This document shows, piece by piece, positions 48,480-61,609 of a stretch of DNA of 64,000 bases; within the stretch, counting starts at the first letter, position 1, and each line of letters opens with the position of its first letter. The stretch comes from Onchidella celtica. Taxonomy: Eukaryota; Mollusca; Gastropoda; Systellommatophora; Onchidiidae. The notes under the pieces were generated by a model. That model made no database searches, was not told the DNA's origin, and saw nothing but the letters and a program-made list of their open reading frames with translations. The translations under genes and the position numbers were made by a program. The DNA is taken from the NCBI GenBank assembly GCA_963931925.1, contig OZ007580.1, forward strand, positions 10,553,501 through 10,617,500. Direction: 5' to 3'.

Positions 48480-49635
48480 ATAACACGCTTATGTACGAGT
48501 CTCGCTATTTAGTTAGTATTTAAAACAGTCTACAACACTCGGATTTTTGTCTCATATGAATGCTGTACATGGTCGAGACCACCGGTGTTTCTCACACTAT
48601 CCAGAAGGTTCCCCCAGAAGAAGAAGTCACAACGACTGTCACAGGGGGTGGTCCCTATGAAGAGTAAGTCGAAACCCAATTCAGAGGTTCTCACATAGAG
48701 TAGCGCTTTGTGGGCGCTCACTAATAGAAGGTAATTAATCTTTGTCGGGAATTGCTAACTAACATCCAACGCGTTAGAACATGTCGCTAACAAGCATCGT
48801 CTTGTAGCTAAGTCTATTCTCGTTTTTATGAGAAACGATTATTATTCTGAACTGCAGTTTTACTTTCGATATAACGTTTAATATTTTTGTAACTATGTTT
48901 CTGTTAGTTTTGATGAGAAAAAAAAATATTATTCTGAACTGCAAATTTACAACGAAAATAATGTTTAATTTAATGTTGATTAAATAAAATTTGTCAAACA
49001 GAAGATAGGCAGGTGAAAAAACCTATGTTAGCTCAAAGCACGCGAGAACAGGTTCCAATCGTTTTTTACTTATGGTGAGCACTTGTTGTATTGTGTGTTT
49101 ATGTGTGTGTATGTGTGTTTGTGTCCCGGTTTTACAACTGATATAACATTCATTTCACTTTTAACACTAACTTCATAAATTGATAAACTTGCCAAATAGA
49201 AACGAATATTTCAAAACAAAACAAGTTAGTCCAAAAAATTAACATTCTCAGCCGGAACAATTCTGATGATCAAAATCTCAATTCCAAGCAATGAAACCTG
49301 TTTACCAGGGCCACGGTTAGGTAAAGTTGGAAGTATTCCAGCCTCTGGTCAGAGACCCGAAATCTCGGAACACGAACTCCTGATAACTGTAAGTGGTTTA
49401 AATTCCTAATTCGTGCCGTTCAGATGTTCTTTACTTTGATCGGTGACAATGACTTTGAGTTCCCAACAAGTACGGATCTTTGAGCTGGGGTGTTCTGACA
49501 GTGCGTATAGTCAGTATAATAGGTATAAACTTTGAAATAGACAGATCCCTTGTATAACATGCTAATGTTAGTATTTGATCATTATCCACAACCGAATGTT
49601 CTAAGAAACGCAAGGGAACATTATAATTAAATCAA
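48480..49635. other. Non-coding stretch, no gene seen
   Basis: AT-rich unique sequence, small TG-rich patch at 49095-49120. Confidence 0.4.
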
Positions 49636-49639
49636 TGTA

Positions 49640-50076
49640 CCGGGGACACGGTGGACTAGGGGAAGGTGTTCACCTCTAATGTACCGGGTTCAACCCCTGG
49701 TCGATGCAGGCATGTTGGAATTTGTTTTTTTGGGGGGCGGGGGGGGGGGGAATTCTTGTCCCTGATCCTATGGTAGGTAGGATCGAGCACCTAGTCTTCT
49801 CGGATAAGAACGAAAAACTCGGAGGGCCCGTGTGCAAGTTGCGCACGTTAAAGATATCTTGGCAGTTTAACAATCAAGAAGAGCAGGCCGAACAAGGCCG
49901 CTGCCCGGGAAAAATTCTAAAAAAATCTAATCCCTAGCAAAACAACAACAACAACAACAACAAACAAACAAACAAAGAAGTAAACACAGAAACAAGAACA
50001 AGAGAAAATAAAACCAAGAAAAGTGAGGTGTAAATGTCAAGGACAGCGGAACCTCCTAGAATAAAGTCCTAAACAT
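49640..50076 (+). mobile_element. tRNA-derived SINE, copy 3
   Basis: B box GGTTCAACCCC (49687-49697), the block GTTGCGCACGTTAAAGAT (49837-49854), GCAGGCCGAACAAGGCCGCT, and tail GTGAGGTGTAAATGTC...AGCGGAACCTCCTAGAATAAAG. A G run (about 49731-49751) and a CAA array (about 49940-49962) have expanded inside this copy, making it longer than copy 2. No clean target duplication is visible. Confidence 0.87.
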
Positions 50077-50079
50077 ATC

Positions 50080-50616
50080 ATTTGATAATACCGATGACGA
50101 TATGCACAGTGTAATAAAAATGTTACAATAAAATGATGAAAATAACACATTTTCATGCAGTACTACCACTACTACCACTACTACTACTGCTAATGATAAT
50201 TATGCTGATATAATAATAACAATAATAATGATAACATGAAAAGTTGTAGAAGAAGAAGAAAGAGAAAAAGGTGTAGATCTACAACAACACCAGCACCACT
50301 AGAATAACACGATAAAGATAATAATAATAATAAGAAGAAGAACAACGAGAATAACAGCAGTATGAGACAGGGATAAAGGGAGAATTTGTTGGGATGTTTT
50401 CATGTATATGTCCTTTAATTGTGAGCGTGAATATTCTGCACATTAAAATTTCTTTGCATCTCAAAATAATAACGTTTTTGGGATTCTCAATGTTCCGTTG
50501 ACAGTGTGTACAAGAACACATTAAATTAATACTAAAATATTTAAACTGTACGAGGAGGGCAGTGAAAAATAAAATAAAAGAAATAAATATACAAACACAT
50601 CAATGGTTCAATATTA

Positions 50617-50660
<44 letters not shown>

Positions 50661-52815
50661 AACAAACCCATTAAAATTATAATTGATCTACTTACCACAT
50701 TTACATCCACTTAATCTCCCAGGAAATAAACCACTCGCTGTGATGTTCGTGTCTGCCTCGTTCTCTCAATCCCTGTCCTGAGCTCGACGAAAAAAAAAAA
50801 ATGAATAAAATGTAGAGAAAACAAAAATCACTCAGCACCACTACAGGCGAACTTACTCCTATGATAAAAACGTGCGCACCCCGCGAGTACGATATTTCAC
50901 TCAAACAAACATCTGATAAAGGAAAACACACCCGCTCACAAAATCTACGTCGTTTTCACAAGGTACAGTTTGCTCTATGCTGTAGTTATGAGAAACGCCA
51001 CATTTGCACTGCTGGTTTTCAAACAGGGCGTGAAATGTATATAAATCTAGTAGGAAGTTTTTTTCTGTGCTATACAGGGTGATCGTATTATGGCACCGGA
51101 GAGGAGAGGGGAGGGAGGGCTGTGCTGTCTTTATTCAAATTGAATTGGTGACAAGCGACAGATTCACGCTGTGTTCAAATTCGCTGTCTGCTGGTTTTTA
51201 AACACAAGCGGTTTATTGGGCAAATTCAACTGTTTATCCGGCATGCGCTTATGTATCAAATGTGCATATTTCAAGTTCTAATAATGAGATCATTATGTCT
51301 TGTGGCGCCAAAATAATAATAATAATAATAATAAAAACTTCCACAAAGAATTTAATGGAATAGAAAGAAAACAGAAACAAAATGCCAAAATTATATAGAA
51401 AAAAAAAAAAATAGAAAAGAATTCTATGATACGAAATAAAAATTTCAGTTTCAAAATCCTAACTATGAGAAACTTAGAAATAGGCACTTAAAAAAAAATA
51501 AAATAATAATAATAAAAAAGATCTATCCATTTCTATAATCGATCACTTTTTTTTTTTTTTTTCAGTCTCTCATACCCGCAATGACGAAAGTAACAAAAGG
51601 ACCCACCGCCCGTGCTTAACAAGCTTCATAATTTTCACAAAATTTCAGTACGGAACTCTATCTGTATATCAAAATAAACGTCACTACTGCTGATATAATT
51701 GACACTTTCCCATTTCACAATGGTCCGCTGTCTTACGGCTGTAGAAAATAATATAGTTCATTTAATATTGTTATCAGGACACCAGATCAACACAAACTGC
51801 TGCTCTATAAAAGTCACAAATCCAAGCAAAAAAAATTGTTAAAAATTCGACGGGCACAGATTTGTACATTAAAAATTGACGAATACACAGCACACTAACG
51901 ATATCTCCGTGGTAGAGTCCTTCTTAGAACCATCTAGGGTTATAGAACATAGTCCATTTCACAAGGTCAGTAGAACACCAAATCAGCAGAGATCGCTCTA
52001 CATATTTAAGTCACAAATCCGAGCAAAAAAATCGAAAGGCACAGACTTGTCGTAAACCTGACGAATGCACGGCACACTCACGATATCTCTGTGGTAGGGT
52101 AATTCCTGCATCCACCGCCTGTAGCGTTGCTTGTTCTGAATGAAACAAACTGCATCAAGTACTCGATTTTCAAGGGACATTAAATTTATTCCCATAACAA
52201 GCCACTTACGTCAAACACTTACCAATTTCAAGCTAAACTTCACTTAGACTAAGACTGCGCATTTTGGTTGACTGAGCCTTCAAGTCAGCATGACCTCCAA
52301 CAATATAAAACTATGACATCAACTCCTCTTTATTTGAAAAGAAAAAAAGAAAAGGTTCCCTATCGCGAAAATGAACAAAATAATAATGACAACGTATATG
52401 GTACTAGTAGCATGGATGACAGTAATGAACGTGTCAGTTTGCACAGTGATCTAGGACAGTGTGCTGGAGAACGACGACTCGAATCACTTAATATCGAGAC
52501 TCCTACAAGAAGTCAGAAAGTGTCAACACCTCCAAAGACAATGGCTAGCTAATGAAGCTGCTGCGGAGTTTTCACTATGAGAGTGACCTGGATTTTTCTT
52601 CGAAATAGGCGCGAAAATATGGTGTATTGAGAGTGAAATAATCGCATCTCAAGATAATGAGCGCCAAATGTGAAGAAATATTGCTGTAAAAGTTGTGTAT
52701 TGAAAATGGGATGCTTTGCATCAGTCTGAATATCTCTTGTTCTGTATTAAACAGGGGGAAATTCAATGAATTTTTATACATTTTTAGTAATAAACATTTG
52801 AAAATGACATTGTAC
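50080..52815. other. Non-coding stretch, no gene seen
   Basis: Patches of CTA, AAT, GAA and CAA triplets (50160-50350, 50620-50662, 51318-51333), A- and T-tracts, and unique sequence. Two similar segments at 51780-51935 and 51955-52110 (ACACCAGATCA.../ACACCAAATCA..., AAGTCACAAATCC, ACGATATCTC.GTGGTAG) form a diverged direct duplication of about 180 bp. Confidence 0.45.
51778..52115. repeat. Two-copy diverged tandem duplication, period about 180 bp
   Basis: Anchors: ACACCAGATCA (51779) / ACACCAAATCA (51973); AAGTCACAAATCCAAGCAAA (51809) / AAGTCACAAATCCGAGCAAA (52008); GGCACAGATTTGT / GGCACAGACTTGTC; ACGATATCTCCGTGGTAG (51898) / ACGATATCTCTGTGGTAG (52080). Similarity is interrupted but runs in order. 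Confidence 0.65.
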
Positions 52816-52818
52816 TGC

Positions 52819-52855
52819 CAGAGAGCGAGAGAGAGACAGACAGAGAGAGAGAGAA

Positions 52856-52888
<33 letters not shown>

Positions 52889-52937
52889 AAGAGAGAGAGA
52901 GAAAGAGAGTGAGAGAGAAAGAGAGAGAGAGAAAGAA

Positions 52938-53028
<91 letters not shown>

Positions 53029-53074
53029 AAGAGAAAGAGAAAGAGAGAGAGAAAGAGAAAGAGAAAGAGAAAGA

Positions 53075-53130
<56 letters not shown>

Positions 53131-53165
53131 AAGAGAGGGAGAAAGAGAGAGAGTGAGAGAGAGAG
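52819..53165 (+). repeat. Polypurine (GA)n/(GAAA)n array
   Basis: Nearly 350 bp of uninterrupted purines apart from a few GACA/GTGA breaks. Frames on both strands (RERE, SLSF) are artefacts. Confidence 0.95.
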
Positions 53166-53169
53166 TAAA

Positions 53170-53860
53170 ATTCTTTCAAAGAAAAACATTAACTCCTAGC
53201 TGTCATTATTGTTTAAAGTTTTAAAAAAAGGAGGGGGGAGGGAGGGGGGGGGGGAGAATCTGAGGTTGTGACCGGAACTTGCATAGTATTTGTGAGTCCA
53301 TCGGATGACAAAGAGTGTCATGATTATGACCACAGGCCGAGTGGACGGCCAGCTGACAGAGCCACTGACTGACCGCCGGTCTTGTCAAGGCCCCTGGTAG
53401 TTGTGGGGGCCGAGGGGGGTCAGTGTAATGAGTCTGTTTCACGCAAAGGCTGCTGATGGTGGTCATGTCGAATTATACAGGGATAGGGGATGGGACGAGA
53501 AAGGGGGCAGAGTGACTGGGGGGGGGGGGCAGAGCATCCCAGACACAGAATACCGAGACGGACCCTTCCTTCTTTCACTACACTATGTCCACAGCTTGTG
53601 CGCGTGTAAACACGGTGAGTACTACTCACAGAGCTGTGTGGTACTAGTCTTTTTCGTTCAGTTATGAAGAGGGTGTGGTGCGAATTGTTGCACTGGTTGA
53701 CATGGATGGTACGCGCACAAGCCGGCGGACGGAAAATGCTGAATTGGTCCTCTTCTCGATAGCTTGTGACGTCTCGGGCTGCATGATATTATATAGGTGA
53801 ATGGTAGAAAGAAAGTAGAAGAAACGAAGACAAAAAGCAGTGGATGTTTGAGGCTGTGTG
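53170..53860. other. Non-coding stretch with G-rich tracts
   Basis: G-rich tract 53230-53254 (G6, G3, G11 runs) and a G run at 53518-53529, otherwise GC-richer unique sequence (53330-53640). A GTGAGT donor-like site at 53613-53618 follows an open stretch, but no acceptor could be fixed. Confidence 0.4.
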
Positions 53861-53866
53861 TGATGT

Positions 53867-54110
53867 GAGAGAGAGAGAGAGAAGGAGAAGGAGAGAGAGA
53901 GAGAAGGAAGAGAGAGAGAGAGAGAGAGAGAGAAAGATAGGGAGAAGGAGGGAGCGAAAGAGAGAGAGAGGGAGAAGGAGGGCTACAAAGACAGAGAGAG
54001 TAGGAATGAGAGAGAAAGAGAGAGGGAGAAGGAGGGATAGAGAGAAGGAGAGAGAGGGTAGGAGGGAGAGAGAAAGAGAGAGAGAGAGAAGAAGAAGAAG
54101 GAAGAAGAAG

Positions 54111-54186
<76 letters not shown>
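53867..54186 (+). repeat. Polypurine (GA)n/(GGA)n array
   Basis: About 320 bp of mostly GA with GGA/GAA variants, ending in some 35 perfect GA units. Confidence 0.95.
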
Positions 54187-54189
<3 letters not shown>

Positions 54190-54820
54190 AGTTAAAAATA
54201 GAGACACGAAAACAAGTAAGCAAGAGAGATAACTGTGGAGGCCTAAAGGAGGGGTAATGTAATCAAGAAACGAAGGTGGGGGATATCAGAAAAAAACCAA
54301 AAAAAGATGAAGCGTAGATAAATACTGAAAGACTGCTGACATGGAGGGGTTGGGGTGGGAAAGAATGACAGAAAAAAAGAAAAAAAAAAGAAAAGAAAAT
54401 GTAGTTAGAAAGAAATCGGCCCAAAAAACCAGTCGAGCGTGAACATTAAAAAAAAAAAAATGAAGAAATAATGTGGACGAGCTCTACAAAAGGAAACATT
54501 AACGATTGAAATGAAAACTTCAGAAAAAAAAAAGTCAAACAAAAAGAGTGAGAGAAAGAAACGGAACTGAGAATAAGGAAAAAAAAGAGTGAGTGAGGGA
54601 TTTGAAGAAGAAAGAAAAAAAACAGAAGTAGAGACAGAGATATCAAGAAATGAATTCTAGTGTTATCAGAAATCACCCCCTTTTTTTTTATATTATTATG
54701 TGCGCTGTTTACTTGGTATAAACTTTAGTGGTGCATGACAGCAATTGTAATATAAGGAGCGAAATGTTATATATCAAATTCATGGCAAAGAATTGTGACT
54801 CCCTGGAATTTCATAATGTA
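54190..54820. other. Purine-rich non-coding stretch
   Basis: A-tract-laden purine-rich DNA, no gene seen. Confidence 0.5.
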
Positions 54821-54822
54821 AA

Positions 54823-55044
54823 AGAGAAAGGAGGGAGAGAGCAAGAGAGAGGGAGAGAGAGAGAAAGAAAGAGAGAGAGAGAGAGAGACAGAAAGAGAGA
54901 GACACAGAGAGAGGGAGAGAGAGAAAGAGAGAGACAGAGAGAGAGGTAGAGAGATAGACAGGCAGACAGACACATAGACAGAATGACAGACAGACACTGA
55001 CGGAGTGACAGACAGACAGACGGACGGACGGACGGACGGACAGA
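54823..55044 (+). repeat. Compound (GA)n(GACA)n(GACG)n array
   Basis: GA/GAAA units, then GACA, then GACGGACG units. Frames through it are artefacts. Confidence 0.93.
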
Positions 55045-55049
55045 GATAA

Positions 55050-55700
55050 ACCGCACACTATTTTCCGATCTCAAAATGCACTGAATCCAACTAAATTTAA
55101 ATTGGGAAAAAAAAAAGCGACGCTAGTACAACGGAAATGCAGAGAGCTCTCCAGTCTCAAAGTATATAACAAAAATTCCTACCCCATCACCAGAGGGCGC
55201 TTCCAACATGGCGGGTCGCGCGTGCAGAGATAAGAAACAGCGAGATTCACACCAGGAGGTGACTTCTCAAGCTTTTAACTTAATTACATGTACATCATTC
55301 AGGGGGAGAAAAAAGGGACTTGAAGTATTTGTTGACTTTAACTTTCGTGCCAGTCAAGTTGCTTGTTTCATGTTTGTGTGCTACAAACTCTGTCATTAGC
55401 TACTTCACAGATGTTGCCTCAATTTTTGAAACGGGGAAGATAAACACTTGTGTAAAATTACTCACAAGCAGCAAAGAGAGAACAAAACAGAAATCTCTAT
55501 CCCCCCCCCCCCCCGCTCCCCCCACCCACCCCCTCTCAAAATGTAAGACAATTTTGAAGCGGCCAACACGCAGTGACGTTTTTCTAACTATTTAGGTCAT
55601 GGAGCCAAAACACCCAGAACTGAATATTTAGTATTAGATCTTCGATTATTAATAAATTGGGAGAAAAACAAAATTATAATCCACTCTCATATGCATGCAA
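55050..55700. other. Non-coding stretch, no gene seen
   Basis: Unique sequence. CAACATGGCGGGTCGCGCG (55205-55223) is YY1-like with several CpGs. A poly-C run lies at 55501-55514. Confidence 0.35.
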
Positions 55701-55702
55701 GT

Positions 55703-55935
55703 ATACAAAACACAACTACACAGGAGCTACCTGTTTTTAAACCTAGTATTACTATGATTATACACTATTATGATCATTGTACAAAACACAACTACACAGG
55801 CGCTACCTGTTTTTAAACCTAGTATTACTATGATTATACACTATTATGATCATTGTACAAAACACAACTACACAGGCGCTACCTGTTTTTAAACCCAGTA
55901 TTTTTATGAGTTTTAAACCTGGTATTAGTATGATT
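55703..55935. repeat. 76-bp minisatellite, three copies
   Basis: The anchor ACAAAACACAACTACACAGG starts at 55705, 55781 and 55857 (exact 76-bp period). Each unit ends TTTTTAAACCTAGTATTACT...ATGATCATTG. The first two units are nearly identical. The third diverges at its end. Confidence 0.93.
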
Positions 55936-55939
55936 ATAC

Positions 55940-56130
55940 TATTATTATCAGTGTTGTTACATGTATTATTATATTATTGAGCTGTTATTGCTGATCATTA
56001 CCTGATCTCAAACCTAAGACCTTAAAAAAAAAAAAAAAATGTAGGGTAAACAAAAGTCTAATTGGGCCACCAGATCTATAGTCACTGAGATGAGAATAAA
56101 TAGCGGTTAGCCAAAGCTCAACAAGACTGG
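55940..56130. other. Non-coding, A-tract
   Basis: AT-rich, A-tract at 56023-56039. Nothing recognised. Confidence 0.4.
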
Positions 56131-56137
56131 CTTTTAA

Positions 56138-56345
56138 CCCTTTCAGTACTGAAACAACATTGCTGCTAACTCTTTACTGATGCATCAATTACAGGATTTG
56201 TTCCTCCATTACTAGCTTTGAAATACAGATCAATAGGCTGAATAAGATTCTCATTTATCATTGAAAATAACTGAAATACGCGAACCTCAATATAAACTGG
56301 ACTTCGGAAAATCTAGCTTTCAAGGCGTCAATTATAGTCAAAGGG
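56138..56345. mobile_element. piggyBac-like MITE flanked by TTAA
   Basis: The element starts CCCTTTCAGTACTG and ends TCAAAGGG, with TTAA immediately outside on both sides (56134-56137, 56346-56349). CCC...GGG-type termini at a TTAA target are the hallmark of the piggyBac superfamily. At 208 bp with no coding sequence it is non-autonomous. Confidence 0.72.
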
Positions 56346-56349
56346 TTAA

Positions 56350-57040
56350 TTAAATACAAGTATCAGTATCTAGCACAGTGTTTCTCAAGGTGGGGCATGG
56401 CAGTATTTTGGCAGGGTGTGGGACTTCAAATTGGGGCGTAGATTTTTTGTTTTTATTAAATTGAAGTAAGAAACAAGTGAAAACACTTGAAAGAAAGTTC
56501 TAAATAAAATTTCTTTTCAATGTAAATATTTGAAAAAAAAAATCTTTTTGTGTATTCTGTATACCAAGTTAATTGTCCGGTTGTGGTGAGGTGCATTTTT
56601 TGTTTGTTTTTGAAAATCAACTTGGGCATTGGACAAAACAAGCTGAGAAACACTGATCTAGAATTTAGAACCAGAGATATCATAGACTAAGCTACCTCAG
56701 TCTATTTAGAACTAATCTACGGGTAATGTGGAACAAAAATGAAAACGTATTTTAAAAACGAAGTAGTCAGAGAAAGACAACGGAATAGATGGGTGAATGG
56801 AGAATAGTAAAACGATGAAAAACAATTAGGAAAATAAATAGATAAATAAAAAGTAGGATTGCAACGCCAGGTTGTCGATAGAAAATGTTGCACAATGAAA
56901 TGTGGAGGAAAGGGAGAATCGGACAAATTCACCCACGACATCATTATTCAGAGAGACAGACAAAAGACAGATAAATATGTAGCTAAAATAAAATAGAATA
57001 AATAAACAAATTATATTCATTTATCTTAGAAATAAAGATA
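56350..57040. other. Non-coding stretch, no gene seen
   Basis: AT-rich unique DNA. TGTTTCTCAAGGTGGGGCAT near 56383 and its distant inverse at 56640 (GAGAAACACTG) hint at another old inverted element, but the arms are short. Confidence 0.4.
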
Positions 57041-57042
57041 GG

Positions 57043-58010
<968 letters not shown>

Positions 58011-58013
58011 TCT

Positions 58014-58391
<378 letters not shown>

Positions 58392-58399
58392 TTCTTAAT

Positions 58400-59480
58400 T
58401 ATTTTTATCCTTGAGCTGCCCTCCACCCCACCCCCTATCTCCCCCCAAAACTCTTAGCACCCACTTACTCATTCATTCAATCGCTCACTCTTTTATTCCC
58501 TGTCATGGTTTCTTTTCCTGCTACAATATTCTTAACTTTATTTCCCTTCCCGACCTAACCATCAACTTAGAACACACTCTTTAGCTCTTCGTGAATGTAA
58601 TTCTGAATGACGAAATGAACAAATTCCATGTCTCCCTTTAGCAGAAAATGCAAACAAAAGGCATTAACACTTTGTACAAACCACAGCGAATTGTCTCCAA
58701 TCTTACTGAAACTCGCGAGCGTGACAGAGCAATGGTCAGTCTAATCTCCTCAGACCCAGGCAAACACTGTCCGTTATTCAGCACTGACCAGCCTCGGGTG
58801 TTTATGGCCCATGTCAACAGAGCTCATCACTGTCACAACATTCATGCAACTTTTCCCACAACAATCGCACAACATTTTGCCTTTCCCGAAGTGGCGTCTT
58901 CGGGCGATAGTGGCGTGAAGTCCTGCCGTTCTCACCAAATGTCCACCCAAGAGACTGAAGGTGCCATGGGTTTTCCAAATAGACTTGTTTTGGAAAGAAT
59001 AATGAGAAATAATAGGATTGGGTACATCGGACTGACATTGCCAAAATGTAATCACGTTCCCAGAGACACGAATGGTCAAACGCAGATCCCGTACTTAGAT
59101 CTACTTCCCACAGAAAAATAAGTACAGGTTGAGCCGTTAAATTTGGCAAAGTAATATCACTTTTTCTTATCTGGTATCATCTCTTCACATATCTTTCGGA
59201 AACGGTTTTAGCTGTCAGACATTCACTGAATTATACATAAAAGAAATCTTGAATGGATACCAACGATACACTGGATAGAAGTCTGGTCGAGCCAGCGTCA
59301 GTTTACCACCCGATTACGGAAAACGAAAGTCGGAAATTGTTATAATTCGGACGGTATAAGCAAGACATTATGATGAAAACTGTTATTGGAAGGCAAGGGA
59401 TGGAATATCTATTCATGAAACACAAATAATTATGCAACTGTTTTCCTGGGAAACATGACAAAGTTTCACAGTTTAACTTT
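58400..59480. other. Non-coding or unassigned stretch
   Basis: A plus-strand frame of 157 codons (58648-59121) is the longest non-repetitive frame outside ZIC. It has ordinary composition but no motif, signal peptide or membrane segment that I recognise, so I do not call it a gene. Confidence 0.35.
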
Positions 59481-59489
59481 AAAGTTCAA

Positions 59490-60240
59490 ATGAAAAGCAC
59501 TCCAGTCGAGCAGTCAATCAGTGACCATGCTAAGAGTGAGTCATGTTCTATTATATCCCTCTATTATTTACATGAAGTAAAGCAGAAGCATTTGAGGATA
59601 GCCATAGCAAAGATAAGATTGGGCTCTCACAACTTTATGGTCGACAAGGGAAAGTGGCAGAGGTCTAAAATGGAGTATGTTAAGAGATTGTGTGAGAACT
59701 GTATTGGACTGGAGGGTGAATTTCATGTGCTATTATCTTGCAAAAAAAAATTCAAAGATATAACGAAAAACTGGCTAGTTGTTAGACCAAGCATGTTAAA
59801 GTTCATACGTTTTCTGTCATCGATGCACGATGGAGAACTACATTAATTTGTTTGGACACTTTCGCCATAAAGTACTAAACGAGTACAATAATGTCACTTT
59901 GTGACCTCTCCTGGTGAGGTCTGAAAACTGTATTCTTCTATGTGTTATTTAAAATGTACAGGAAATTTACGACAGATAAAGGCGGAAACGATAGGTGTTT
60001 TTTTTTGGGGGGGGGGGGGGAGGGGGGGGCATTGAAGAATGACTATTGCTGGCAATTATCAGTCAAGTTATGCTTTGTTGTATATTTTCATAAGTAAATG
60101 TACAACATGTTGAAGGCATCAAGGAGCGGAGAGGATGAATGACCGTGTGTTCTGTTTTTAATGTTTCTTGATATCTTTTTTGCATGATACTTCTGTATAT
60201 TTTGAATTGGCAGTCAAAGCCTTCAATAAACTTGAAATCT
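59490..60240 (+). pseudogene. LINE 3' end: reverse transcriptase C-terminal zinc-knuckle fragment plus 3'UTR
   Basis: A 118-codon frame (59490-59843) contains RIAIAKIRLGSHNF followed by a C-x2-C-x7-H-x4-C knuckle (Cys68, Cys71, His79, Cys84; LCENC...FHVLLSC). This pairing of an R-x-G-S/C-H strand and a CCHC end is seen at the C-terminus of many LINE polyproteins. Downstream is a non-coding stretch, a G run (60007-60029), and an end with AATAAA (60225-60230) before AACTTGAAATCTGAA. No reverse transcriptase catalytic core precedes it, so the copy is 5'-truncated and inactive. The clade is uncertain. Confidence 0.68.
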
Positions 60241-60244
60241 GAAC

Positions 60245-61420
60245 CCTTTGATCTACTAACCGTGTTACCGAAATGAAAAAAAAAAACAACCCCAAAAAAA
60301 AACTATGTGCCATGAATATTATGAGACGGAATAGATATTTAAACTTACATTTAAAAAAGAAATAAACGTTAACCTGCTTCTATGCTGGCTCACATGCAGG
60401 AACTTTGCCTGAAACTGTATTCTTGACGAAGACCAAAGAAGTTTTTGCTCGTTACCCTGGCAGTATCGTTATCAGTATCAGTACTACACAAGGGCGAAGA
60501 CTGGCGCGGGAGATGAACTCAAAAAATGATGAATAATTTTAGGATAGAAATGAAAGGGGGGTAAAATATCTTTAATTAATGATCACAAAAGCAAAGGCGG
60601 CAGCCAAATCAACTCTTATCAATGAAATTATTGCATTTAAGGCGCAAATAATAACAAAAAATAAACAATAACAGTAAAAATAATGTTTACGTGATAATAA
60701 AAAATAAAATACCTTAACTTGAATTTTATACCCCCCGCCCCCCTTTTTTTAAAAGGAGAAAATGAAAAAGAAATAGAAATTAATAAATAATAAAGTAAAA
60801 TAACAAACTTACCTCAGCTTGGAAAAATTATTCAAGAAATCCGCACATTCTGTTTCCACAACCATAATAAAACCATCAATGATGAAGTTCTTATTCTTCG
60901 CTTTTCATTTTTTCCCCTCTAAGATTGATCAGGAAAAAGTCCCCTTGACCTTGTGACCACCATCTGCAGAGTGAATCTGAATTTTTAGTCACAACTTTTC
61001 CACTTTTTCCTCCTTCGGAAAAACCTAAAGCTCACTGAATGTATGAACATTTTTTTTGGAGAGCCCCCCCCCCCCGCCACCCCCACCTCCACCTTCCCCT
61101 TAACTTAACTTCCCCTTCTTAAGCTTCAAGTCACTATTTTTAACCTCATTAAGTCTTTAAGAACCTCGAATCTCTTCAAGCAAGATTAGACGATTGTTAG
61201 TATTTCCTACCCCCACAGTTTAGTCGGAACTAAAAATACAAATCCGATATATATACAGTTTGACTGGTTACTGTTTCTGACTGTCAAACCCAGTTATTTT
61301 TTGCACACGGACACATTCCGCTAGTCCAGCCCTCTTGCCCAGAAAGGCCGTATGTGCCAATCTAAGTAAAATTCATTTTCTTGAACATCATTTTACAAAA
61401 TCAAAAATCCTCAGTCTTTC
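60245..61420. other. Non-coding stretch, no gene seen
   Basis: AT-rich, A-tracts, C runs at 60730-60742 and 61065-61078. Confidence 0.4.
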
Positions 61421-61424
61421 TACC

Positions 61425-61605
61425 TACGTTACAATTTGTACGACTGCTATTGTGTATTTGATCAACATAAAATGGATATGTAATAAAGAATAACTCTGGG
61501 CCCAACACAAAATTTTGGTACGAGACTTCTGTAAAAATTTTGTTTTTAGCACATACGGTATATTCCCATAGCATGGCAGCAATTAAGTTGTTTTCCGGGT
61601 CAAGG
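61425..61605 (+). repeat. Dispersed repeat family X, copy 3
   Basis: Core GATCAACATAAAATGGAT (61459-61476), then CACAAAATTTTGGTACGAG, AAAATTTTGTTTTTAGCAC, TACGGTATATTCCCATAGC and GGCAGCAATTAAG, in the order seen at 47.4 kb. Confidence 0.5.
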
Positions 61606-61609
61606 AAAA

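Noticed and set aside
58648..59121. 157-codon plus-strand frame
   Set aside because: Ordinary composition but no recognisable domain, no splice or promoter support, and competing frames on the other strand. Left unassigned.
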